From Flavipsychrobacter sp. (lineage in GTDB: Bacteria > Bacteroidota > Bacteroidia > Chitinophagales > Chitinophagaceae), in assembly GCA_016786665.1 (NCBI GenBank), contig JAEUVZ010000018.1, positions 21,195 to 85,194 on the forward strand: DNA of 64,000 bases, read 5' to 3'. Each line of letters starts with the position of its first letter. Positions within the stretch are counted from its first letter, which is position 1. The position numbers and the translations under genes were made by a program. This document shows, piece after piece, positions 45,779-52,846 of the stretch. The notes under the pieces were generated by a model. The model did not search any database and was not told the origin of the DNA. It worked only from the letters and a program-made list of their open reading frames with translations.

Positions 45779-46095
45779 GATACAGGATATTTCACGCAGT
45801 TGCCTTCGGCCCGCTGTTCAGCAGGCTGCGGGCGAAACTACCCCACTATAAATTTAGTAAGAAAACCGGATACTTAACAAAATTTTTGCATTAACCCTAG
45901 CTTATTAGCAATAAGACAATTATGATTTGCCCGCCTTGACTAACCAACAGTTATTAAATACCAAAAATGCACCGTACCAGCTACCTATACCCTGAAAGAC
46001 ATGCTAAAAAACGGAAAAGTGGGGGGCATGGGGCGACAGAGCCCCCGGAGCCTGCCTAAAAGCTCCTGAAACGGGAGAACAAGTACTTTCCTCCG
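45779..46095. other. upstream region of the PKD-repeat gene and downstream region of the YkuK gene
   Basis: 317 bases without a gene. It includes a long 5' leader candidate with an inverted repeat GCCCGC/GCGGGC at 45811-45836 close to the gene start, an AT-rich promoter-like part, and the terminator at 46005-46046. Confidence 0.6.
46005..46046 (-). terminator. probable terminator of the YkuK-type gene
   Basis: On the minus strand GGGGGC, a 13-base loop, GCCCCC, then ACTTTTCCGTTTTTT. Lies ~50 bases after the stop at 46096. Confidence 0.6.
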
Positions 46096-46569
46096 CTAAC
46101 TGATCACCTTATCGGCACAGCAACTGCTGGCAAAGGCTTCGGGCTTGGCCTTGAAGGCGAAGCCCATACCCAGGATGTAACCCATGGCTTCCTTCAGCGC
46201 ATCGTTGCTTTTGAAGTGCGGGTTGGTGTTGATGTCGGCATGCACCTCCATGTCCACATCATACTTGTTGAAGAGGTCGCAGAGCTCGTAAGCAATCTCT
46301 ATGCTACGGGCTACCTCCAGCAGCATACGCTCTTTGATGCTGTAGGGCTGAGTGCTCTTCTCGTTGCTGATGTACATGAAGCCGCCGTGTTTCTCGCGGA
46401 GGAAGACAATAACCGTAGCAAATTCTGTTTCGGTGCCTCTGACCTGCGAGTCGGTGCCAATGCACACTTTCAGTTTGAAGCCACTCTCCCTTTGCTTTAC
46501 TATCGCTTCCTCTACCGCTGCTTTTACGGGTTTAACCAGTGGTTGCCCGCTGAATGTCCTCCATAGCAT
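46096..46569 (-). CDS. YkuK-family (DUF458) RNase H-like protein
   Basis: 157 aa. The IGTDSQVRGTETEFATVIVFL segment matches the RNase H-like fold of DUF458/YkuK, followed by GGFMYISNEKSTQPYSIKERMLLEVARSIEIAYEL and VDMEVHADINTNPHFKSNDALKEAMGYILGMGFAFKAKPEAFASSCCADKV. The acidic residues (D in TDS, E in VE/HADIN) could be metal ligands, but no enzyme activity is established for the family. No signal peptide; cytoplasmic. Isolated gene, with a repeat-rich region upstream. Confidence 0.8.
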   Translation of the reverse strand: MLWRTFSGQPLVKPVKAAVEEAIVKQRESGFKLKVCIGTDSQVRGTETEFATVIVFLREKHGGFMYISNEKSTQPYSIKERMLLEVARSIEIAYELCDLFNKYDVDMEVHADINTNPHFKSNDALKEAMGYILGMGFAFKAKPEAFASSCCADKVIS

Positions 46570-46672
46570 ACGCGTTATATTTAGTTATATAAATATACCG
46601 ATAATAAAGTGAAGGGAAGGTTAAGTGGAGATTATGGATTTGTTTAATGCACAGGTTATCCACGGGGGTGGT

Positions 46673-46766
46673 GAGTAGGTAGTAGAGAGTAGGTAGTAGA
46701 GAGTAGAGAGTAGATAGTAGAGAGTAGAGAGTAGAGAGTAGAGAGTAGAGAGTAGAGAGTAGGTAG
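46673..46766. repeat. heptanucleotide satellite (AGTAGAG)n
   Basis: About 94 bases built almost only from AGTAGAG / AGGTAGT-type units. It is noncoding and not in a promoter position I can link to a gene; unit number is likely to vary between strains. Confidence 0.9.
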
Positions 46767-46799
46767 CGGGTAAGGTTGCTACGGTCGCAAGGACGTTTG

Positions 46800-47020
46800 G
46801 GGTGGCATTGGGTCGGCCCCCAACCCCCTGAAGGGGGCTTTTTGTTTTTTTGTGTGGTGGCTGGGTGGCTGGGCAAGAACGTGGGTTGAGGACATCCCCC
46901 TAGCCCCCTTCGCTCACGCACAAGGCCGGCGCACAAAGGGGGAATATGGGATTGTGGCTGTGTAGCTGGGCAAGAACGTGGGGTGAGGTTGCTTCGCTGT
47001 GCTCGCAAGGATGGTTGGGG
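46800..47020. repeat. intergenic direct repeat, copy 1
   Basis: Contains CGGCCCCCAACCCCCTGAAGGGGGCTTTTT, then CATCCCCCTAGCCCCCTTCGCTCACG and GGTTGCTTCGCTGTGCTCGCAAGG. The pair is at 47095-47310. Confidence 0.85.
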
Positions 47021-47094
47021 TATTTGTTTGTGTTTTGTTTGAATGAAGCTGGTTAGACTGCTTCGTCGTGCCTCCTCGCAGTGACAACGGTTGG

Positions 47095-47310
47095 GTTGGT
47101 GATTGGTGTGGGGTCGGCCCCCAACCCCCTAAAGGGGGCTTTTCTGTTTTTTTTGTGTTGGGCAAGAACGTTGGGTGAGGACATCCCCCTAGCCCCCTTC
47201 GCTCACGCACAAGGCCGGCGCACAAAGGGGGAATATGGAAGTGTGGCTGGGCAGATGGGCAAGAACGTGAGGTGAGGTTGCTTCGCTGCGCTCGCAAGGA
47301 CGGGGGGGGT
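47095..47310. repeat. intergenic direct repeat, copy 2
   Basis: Same order of elements as 46800-47020 (offset ~295), with small indels and substitutions; both hold a hairpin followed by a T-run, so either could end transcription. Confidence 0.85.
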
Positions 47311-47347
47311 GTGCTTCTTTCGGCTGCGTTTCTACTCCTCAACAGGG

Positions 47348-48334
47348 TTATTCAGCTACCTGGTCGTTTTTCCGAAATCCCAACTTCTGCTCTACCAGGT
47401 AGTGGTTGCGGTCGGCGGCAGAGCGGGAAACGAGTTCACCAATAAAACCTGTGAGGAAGAACTGTGTACCTATTATCATGCAGGCGATGGCGAGGTAGAA
47501 GCCCGGACGATTGGTGAGGCCGTAGGACAGCCCACTGTATACTTCGTAATAGAGTTTGGCCCCCACCAAGTAGCTGGTAATAATAAAGCCCAGCATAAAG
47601 GTGATAGTACCCAACAGTCCAAAAAAGTGCATAGGCTTCTTGCTGAAGCGGCTGACGAACTGTATGGACAGGAGGTCTAAGAAACCATTAATAAAACGCT
47701 CCCAGCCAAACTTAGATACACCGTATTTGCGCGCACGATGCACCACTACCTTCTCGCCTATCTTGCGGAAGCCGGCCCACTTGGCCAATACAGGTATGTA
47801 GCGGTGCATTTCGCCATATACTTCTATGCTCTTTACTACCTTCTTTTTATAGGCCTTCAGACCGCAGTTCATATCGTGTAGCTTGATGCCCGATATGCGG
47901 CGGTTCACCGAGTTGTATAATTTGGAAGGGATGTTCTTGGTGAACGCATTGTCGTAGCGCTTCTTTTTCCAGCCGCTTACCAGGTCGAACCCCTCGGCTG
48001 TTACCATGCGGTAGAGCTCGGGAATTTCATCGGGGCTGTCTTGCAGGTCGGCATCCATGGTAATGACCACGTTGCCCACGGCGGCTTTAAAGCCCTCATT
48101 GAGCGCGGCTGACTTGCCATAGTTGCGCTGGAAACGAATGCCTCTTATGTGCGGGTTCGTTTCGGCAAGCTTCTCCACTACGTGCCAGCTATCGTCGGTG
48201 CTGCCATCGTCTATCATTATCACCTCATAGGCATACCCGTGCTCCGAACAAACCCGCTCAATCCACTCCGTAAGCTCCGGGAGCGATTCCTCCTCGTTGA
48301 ACAGGGGTACTACTATGGAAATATCTTTGTGCAT
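47348..48334 (-). CDS. family 2 glycosyltransferase (dolichyl-phosphate/undecaprenyl-phosphate type) with C-terminal membrane helices
   Basis: 328 aa. GT-A fold: ISIVVPLFNEEESLPELTEWI, VIMIDDGSTDDSWHVVE, NYGKSAALNEGFKAAVGNVVITMDADLQDSPDEIPEL (donor DxD-type site), and YEMHRYIPVLAKWAGFRKIGEKVVVHRARKYGVSKFG. The last ~100 residues hold two membrane helices (FFGLLGTITFMLGFIITSYLV; FYLAIACMIIGTQFFLTGFI) as in ArnC/GtrB. Likely transfers a sugar to undecaprenyl phosphate. Last gene of the operon that starts with the BatA-type gene; 19 bases follow the DUF4199 gene. Confidence 0.9.
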   Translation of the reverse strand: MHKDISIVVPLFNEEESLPELTEWIERVCSEHGYAYEVIMIDDGSTDDSWHVVEKLAETNPHIRGIRFQRNYGKSAALNEGFKAAVGNVVITMDADLQDSPDEIPELYRMVTAEGFDLVSGWKKKRYDNAFTKNIPSKLYNSVNRRISGIKLHDMNCGLKAYKKKVVKSIEVYGEMHRYIPVLAKWAGFRKIGEKVVVHRARKYGVSKFGWERFINGFLDLLSIQFVSRFSKKPMHFFGLLGTITFMLGFIITSYLVGAKLYYEVYSGLSYGLTNRPGFYLAIACMIIGTQFFLTGFIGELVSRSAADRNHYLVEQKLGFRKNDQVAE

Positions 48335-48353
48335 TGCTTGCTAAAAATAAGGG

Positions 48354-48917
48354 TTAGACGCCAAACTCAGGCTTTTTCTTCTTCACGATGGCAGCGCAGA
48401 TGAAGCCCAGTATACTGCTAAATATGAGGCCTTTGGCAAAATTGAGTATGTAGTCGCCTACCCCTTGTCCGTCCTTGCTCTTTTCAAACTCCGCCGCTGC
48501 ATCTTCTATAGAAGCCTCGGGGGCACCCCATTTTTCCATGGAGTTGAGGGTTTGCTCCTGCAGCCGGTTCAGCGCATCGGCGTCTATCCACTTAAAGTAG
48601 ATAAATGTGTACACGGTAGAGATAAGCGATGAAATAATAATGACCACGAAAATGGCCTGGAAAGCACTTTTGAAATCAATATATCCCCCCATCGCCTTGC
48701 GCTGCTGTATACCCGCTACACAATACATGGCCAACGCCAGCACGAATACCAGGCCGTAAATACCCAGGTACAGCGCATATGGGTCCATAAAGAACATGTG
48801 CTGCACCGTAGTGATGATACAGGATAATATACCCCAGATGATACCCCACCGTACCGGTATCGCAAAACGATTAAAGGACTCGGGTGTTTGCTGCGAGGGA
48901 AAAACAGACTGTTCCAT
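48354..48917 (-). CDS. DUF4199 membrane protein
   Basis: 187 aa with four transmembrane helices (WGIIWGILSCIITTVQHMFFM; LGIYGLVFVLALAMYCVAGI; FQAIFVVIIISSLISTVYTFIYF; GLIFSSILGFICAAIV), with the charged loop QQRKAMGGYIDFKSAF between TM2 and TM3, as in DUF4199. Function of the domain is unknown; it is found almost only in Bacteroidota. It is six bases after the dihydroorotase-like gene and 19 before the GT2 gene, so part of one operon. Confidence 0.83.
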   Translation of the reverse strand: MEQSVFPSQQTPESFNRFAIPVRWGIIWGILSCIITTVQHMFFMDPYALYLGIYGLVFVLALAMYCVAGIQQRKAMGGYIDFKSAFQAIFVVIIISSLISTVYTFIYFKWIDADALNRLQEQTLNSMEKWGAPEASIEDAAAEFEKSKDGQGVGDYILNFAKGLIFSSILGFICAAIVKKKKPEFGV

Positions 48918-48923
48918 AATTAT

Positions 48924-50183
48924 TTAGTTTATCGTGTATTTACCATTATTGACAATACCCAGCACGCGGGTGCTGAATGATTTACCGATAAAAGGATTGT
49001 TGGCTGATAGTGAGCGGGGTCTTTCAACTGTATTTTGCGTACCGGTAACGAAGATGCAGATATCGGCCTGAGCCTGTGCGCTGATGCCGCCGCCGGGCAG
49101 CCCGAGTATTTGCCGGGGCCTCACCGCTATGGCATCTATGAGTCGCTCCAGCGGCACCGCACCATTTACCGCATCGTAAGCAATGCTGAAGGCCATCTCC
49201 TGTACATTCATACCATCACTGGCGTATTCAAACTCTTTCGCCTTGGCGTCCCACTCCTGCGGGCGGTGATGTGATGCAATGCAGTCTATGGTTCCATCGG
49301 CCAGCCCTGCTACCAGCGCCTGCCTGTCGGCTTCACTGCGGATAGGCGGGTTTACTTTGTAGTGGCTGTTGTAGGTAGTGAGCACTTCGTCATTCAAGGC
49401 TAAGTGATACGGAGTAACCGAACAAGTAATGTTCAGCCCTTCGGCTTTCGCGCGGCGTATCATATCGACCCCTGCAGCGCTCGATATGCCTGTAACATGC
49501 AGGTGCGAGCCGGTATAGCGCAGCAGCTCTATATCGCGATGCAACAGTATTGTTTCCGCAAGGACCGGTATGCCCGCCATTCCCAGGCGGGTACTCACGG
49601 GCCCTTCGTGCATCAGCCCTCCTTCAGAGAGCGCCGCATCGGCGGGTATTTGTATTACCGTTCCCTCAAAGGCATTCAGGTATTCCAGCGCCTTCAGCAT
49701 CAGGTTGCTGTTCTGCACGGGCTTCCAGCCATCGGTAAAGGCGATGGCGCCATTGCCGTGCATGTCCATCATTTCGGCCAGGGCCTTTCCTTCTATATCC
49801 CGGGTAACCGCCCCGAGCGGATGCAGCGAAACCGCATGCCCGTGGGCTTTCTTGAGTAAATATTGTACCGCCGCTTTGCTGGTGGTGGCCGGGTGTGTAT
49901 TGGGGGCTACCAACACGTGAGTAAACCCGCCCACAGCGGCGCAGTCCAGGCCGGAGGCAATCGTTTCTTTGTGCTCGAAACCGGGTTCGCGGTAGTCGGC
50001 AAAGACATCTACAAATCCCGGGCTTACACACAGGCCTTCCGCCTCCAGCAACCGGGCATCCGGGGCCGTTATATCCTTCCCGATATTAATAATAATACCA
50101 TCTTGTATCAGTAAATCGACTATCTGATCGTGAAATTCAGAACCGGGGGCTACCACCCTTGCCTGGCGTATGAGCAGGTGCAT
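48924..50183 (-). CDS. dihydroorotase-like amidohydrolase lacking the HxH metal site
   Basis: 419 aa, dihydroorotase (multifunctional-complex type) by overall sequence: LCVSPGFVDVFADYREPGFEHKETIASGLDCAAVGGFTHVLVAPNTHPATTSKA, HLHVTGISSAAGVDMIRRAKAEGLNITCSVTPYHLAL, NPPIRSEADRQAL. But the metal site D-x-H-x-H-x-R-E-P-G reads D59 V F61 A D63 Y R65 E P G, so both histidines are replaced, and the later catalytic TDHAPH is ASHHRPQ. Such inactive dihydroorotase homologues (PyrC') exist and can serve as structural partners of aspartate transcarbamoylase; other Bacteroidota members show the same loss. A pyrimidine-synthesis role is possible but not shown. Second gene in the operon. Confidence 0.85.
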   Translation of the reverse strand: MHLLIRQARVVAPGSEFHDQIVDLLIQDGIIINIGKDITAPDARLLEAEGLCVSPGFVDVFADYREPGFEHKETIASGLDCAAVGGFTHVLVAPNTHPATTSKAAVQYLLKKAHGHAVSLHPLGAVTRDIEGKALAEMMDMHGNGAIAFTDGWKPVQNSNLMLKALEYLNAFEGTVIQIPADAALSEGGLMHEGPVSTRLGMAGIPVLAETILLHRDIELLRYTGSHLHVTGISSAAGVDMIRRAKAEGLNITCSVTPYHLALNDEVLTTYNSHYKVNPPIRSEADRQALVAGLADGTIDCIASHHRPQEWDAKAKEFEYASDGMNVQEMAFSIAYDAVNGAVPLERLIDAIAVRPRQILGLPGGGISAQAQADICIFVTGTQNTVERPRSLSANNPFIGKSFSTRVLGIVNNGKYTIN

Positions 50184-50192
50184 AAGCGGCTG

Positions 50193-52226
50193 TTAAGAAG
50201 CGACTGTTTGTTTGCGAAATCCGCCTGCCAATAAATAAGTCTCGGCAGCCAGCATTAACAGGGCTAAAATAGCACAAACTTTCCAAAGCGGGAAACTACG
50301 CCAGGCGTTGGTGGCCGAGCGGGCAGTCACCTCGTCTATAGTCAGCCACCGGCTCTGCCCATTTTTCCAGTTATTTTTCAATTGCGAGAGCGTCCATACC
50401 TCGAGTACCGACTCCGCCCGTGACTGGTTCAGGGCGACTACGGCGCTGTCTCCGCCTTCGGCACGCAGGGTGTAAAACCCTGTTTGGCGGGCTACCTGGT
50501 CTATAAACACATCCAGGCCCGCGCCATTGGGGCGTTGCGGGGGTATAGCATCCAATGCCGGACCGTAGAGATGCACCATGTTCCGCTCATCAGCAGAACC
50601 GAGTGGCAAGTAGGCCGGTTGCCCGGCACCGGCGGTAATGGAATATATATCACCTCCTTTGGACTGTATCGCCATCTGGTAGAGGAACGGCACGAAGAAG
50701 TAGGAACCGGGGAAGTTTCCGCCATCGAGGTTGGCGCTGGTAGCACATATATAGAGCTGCCCCCTGGTGGGTGTATAGCGCGCAAAAAGCGGGTCTCCGT
50801 TGCGGAAACTGAGCACCGACTGCTGATTGGCATCGAGCCCCGCAGCAAGCACATAGTGCCAGCGCGCCAGGGGCAGCTGCACATTGTCGGGTACCCGGTC
50901 GAAGATGTCCTTTACCAGGTCGCTGCCATGCTGCAGGCTTGCAGCGGTCTGCGCCGCGGTATCTATGCCCGTAATCCGGATATCGGCCAATAGCCGCAGC
51001 CCGGCGTTCAACTCCTGGAAGCTGGTGGTGCGGCCAGGGAAAATGCAAACGCTCTTGCCTGCCTGCAAAGCAGCCGAAAGGCCGGAGGCCACAGAGGCAT
51101 CCAGCCGGGTAATACCATTAAGGATAATTAAGTTGTACTCCTTTGCTTCCGGCATTGCGGAGGTGATGTCCTGCTGGTTTAGCCGGAAACCATTATATGC
51201 CCGGAAAGCCGCCTGTATGTATGGATTGGGCTGCCCCTCGTTCAGTACCAGTACGGAGAGATTGGACGAGGCCCGCGCAGATACCAGGAACGTATCGTCA
51301 AAACGCAGCGCCGCATCGTTGAGCCCCAGCGATATGCGCTGCCAGCTGGCATCCGTTACCTGGAACCCTAATGTATCAATGCTCTCCTCTTTGTCGTTAA
51401 AATTTAAAGCGGCCGCGCTCTTTACCTGCCCGTTCACCACCAACTGCATTACCGGCGCTTCTTTAGGCGCGTTGCCTACCCTGCGGGTACGCACTACCAA
51501 TTGGTTGTTCTGGCCGGTTTGCAACACCGGCGCATTGAGCCAGGCTGTATCAATGTACACATTCTGCACGTCCTCGCCCTGTACGGGCACCCCATTGAAC
51601 ACGATATTGCGCGCCAGGCTGCTATCGAGCGAGGCACTGAATGAGTGTTGCTGAAAATCGGAATAGTAATAAAGGTCTGCCCCGGTAGCCGCCTCGCTTT
51701 GCAAGACGCTCTGCACTGTAGCCATCACCTGCCCGGAATTCTTTACCGAAGCGGAGAAATCGATGGCATCTATTACGGCCAGCGCCTTATCGGGCGTAAC
51801 CGGCTGGTAACCGGCCGGCTTATCGTTGGAGAGCACCAGGTAGCGCATAGCGCCATTGGCCACCTGCCTGCGGGCGGCCTCTTTGGCTATTTCCAGCAAG
51901 GTGCGCGCCCCCTTCTTTACCGACATACTCTGGGAATTGTCGATATAAATGACCTGCAGATTACCCGACTTGCCCGCATCCGCATCGTTGTTAAACACGG
52001 GCTGAGCAAAGGCTAATACCAGCAATGCCAGGAACAACAGGCGCGCCGCCAGCAACCACTTGTACCGTAACTGGCTTTGCTTTTGCGATTTTAACTGAAT
52101 ATTCTTCAAAAAGCGGGTATGCGGAAAGAATACCGTCTTATACCTACGCAGATTGAACAGGTGGATAAGGATGGGTATAGCCAGCGCCGCACCAGCCATG
52201 AGAAATAACGGATATAAGAAACTCAC
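50193..52226 (-). CDS. BatA N-terminal domain / von Willebrand A-like membrane protein
   Basis: 677 aa from a GTG. The N-terminus MSFLYPLFLMAGAALAIPILIHLFNLRRYKTVFFPHTRFL is the BatA (TIGR02226-like) domain, followed by a second helix LLFLALLVLAFAQPVF. Residues ~90-200 form a vWA-like domain with VIYIDNSQSMSVKKGARTLLEIA, where DxSxS of the metal site is visible. The C-terminus ends in a helix VCAILALLMLAAETYLLAGGF followed by RK. Such proteins are associated with Bacteroides aerotolerance (Bat) loci, but genuine function is unknown. First gene of a four-gene operon (9 bases to the dihydroorotase-like gene). Confidence 0.85.
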   Translation of the reverse strand: MSFLYPLFLMAGAALAIPILIHLFNLRRYKTVFFPHTRFLKNIQLKSQKQSQLRYKWLLAARLLFLALLVLAFAQPVFNNDADAGKSGNLQVIYIDNSQSMSVKKGARTLLEIAKEAARRQVANGAMRYLVLSNDKPAGYQPVTPDKALAVIDAIDFSASVKNSGQVMATVQSVLQSEAATGADLYYYSDFQQHSFSASLDSSLARNIVFNGVPVQGEDVQNVYIDTAWLNAPVLQTGQNNQLVVRTRRVGNAPKEAPVMQLVVNGQVKSAAALNFNDKEESIDTLGFQVTDASWQRISLGLNDAALRFDDTFLVSARASSNLSVLVLNEGQPNPYIQAAFRAYNGFRLNQQDITSAMPEAKEYNLIILNGITRLDASVASGLSAALQAGKSVCIFPGRTTSFQELNAGLRLLADIRITGIDTAAQTAASLQHGSDLVKDIFDRVPDNVQLPLARWHYVLAAGLDANQQSVLSFRNGDPLFARYTPTRGQLYICATSANLDGGNFPGSYFFVPFLYQMAIQSKGGDIYSITAGAGQPAYLPLGSADERNMVHLYGPALDAIPPQRPNGAGLDVFIDQVARQTGFYTLRAEGGDSAVVALNQSRAESVLEVWTLSQLKNNWKNGQSRWLTIDEVTARSATNAWRSFPLWKVCAILALLMLAAETYLLAGGFRKQTVAS

Positions 52227-52334
52227 CTAACAAATATAAGGTTGATTGGGTGATTTAGCAGATTTGATTAGGCGGCCGGACTTTTAACTTATTCGCCATA
52301 TATAATTCTGCCGATATTAGTAAATTTGCATGGT

Positions 52335-52538
52335 ATGGAAGAAGTTATCTTTTTAGTAGAAGAAAGTGTTGAAGGCGGCTTTACAGCTAAAGGTATGGGA
52401 GTGTCTATATATACAGACGCAGACACCATGGAAGAACTGCGCGAAGCCGTTAAAGATGCCGTACATTGCCACTTTGATGATAATAAAAAACGCATCATAC
52501 GTTTGCATGTTGTAAAAGAAGAGGTTTTTGCCGCATGA
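52335..52538 (+). CDS. HicB-like antitoxin
   Basis: 67 aa from ATG 52335 (a TTG at 52326 is in frame). MEEVIFLVEESVEGGFTAKGMGVSIYTDADTMEELREAVKDAVHCHF has the pattern of the HicB degenerate RNase-H-like domain (also annotated as 2-oxoisovalerate dehydrogenase E1-like), but no DNA-binding helix-turn-helix follows; the chain ends soon after. Its stop overlaps the start of the HicA-like gene (ATGA), so both are translated from one message. In known pairs HicB neutralises HicA and represses the operon. Confidence 0.78.
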   Translation: MEEVIFLVEESVEGGFTAKGMGVSIYTDADTMEELREAVKDAVHCHFDDNKKRIIRLHVVKEEVFAA

Positions 52539-52774
52539 GAATACCAAGAGACCTTACGGGAGAAGCTCTTGTCAAGCTATTGAAATCTTTAGGTTATGCG
52601 GTAACACGCCAAACAGGCAGCCATATACGGCTTACTACCACCCAAAATGGCGAACACCACATTACTATTCCCAATCATAAGCCTTTGAAAATAGGAACCC
52701 TCTCAGCCATTCTCTCTGAAATAGCCGCGCATTTCAATAAAACAAAAGAGGATTTGTTCAAAGAACTATTCTGA
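52535..52774 (+). CDS. HicA-like toxin (YcfA family)
   Basis: 79 aa. dsRNA-binding-like HicA fold: PRDLTGEALVKLLKSLGYAVTRQTGSHIRLTT, with the catalytic His in TGSHIRL, followed by NGEHHITIPNHKPLKIGTLSAILSEIAAHF. HicA toxins cleave mRNA. The start overlaps the HicB-like stop by four bases. Order antitoxin then toxin is the less usual one for the family (toxin-first is common). Activity is unknown. Confidence 0.85.
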   Translation: MRIPRDLTGEALVKLLKSLGYAVTRQTGSHIRLTTTQNGEHHITIPNHKPLKIGTLSAILSEIAAHFNKTKEDLFKELF

Positions 52775-52846
52775 TCATGATTTTTCCCGGCTGAACAACA
52801 TGTATCAATTACACTTAATTTCGCACACTTAGAATAATACACATAT

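Larger units (their letters stand above)
46570..47347. other. repeat-rich intergenic region
   Basis: 778 bases without a credible gene. Minus-strand frames at 46532-47008 and 46914-47342 translate into low-complexity sequence from the repeats. Contents are a ~7-bp satellite (46673-46766), two copies of a ~200-bp segment (46800 and 47095) and several C5/G5 hairpins. A single TTATCCAC (46656-46663) resembles a DnaA box but stands alone. Confidence 0.75.

Noticed and set aside
45811..45836. Riboswitch in the leader of the 1199-aa gene
   Set aside because: There is only one short GC stem and no conserved riboswitch core; a simple hairpin or partial repeat is more likely.
46656..46663. DnaA box TTATCCAC suggesting an origin of replication
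   Set aside because: Single copy, no cluster, no dnaA, no GC-skew information; the dnaN gene is 16 kb away at the window edge.
46532..47342. Two minus-strand frames of 142-158 aa (one with LLSTLYSLL repeats)
   Set aside because: They are translations of the AGTAGAG satellite and the intergenic repeats; codon use and composition are not gene-like.
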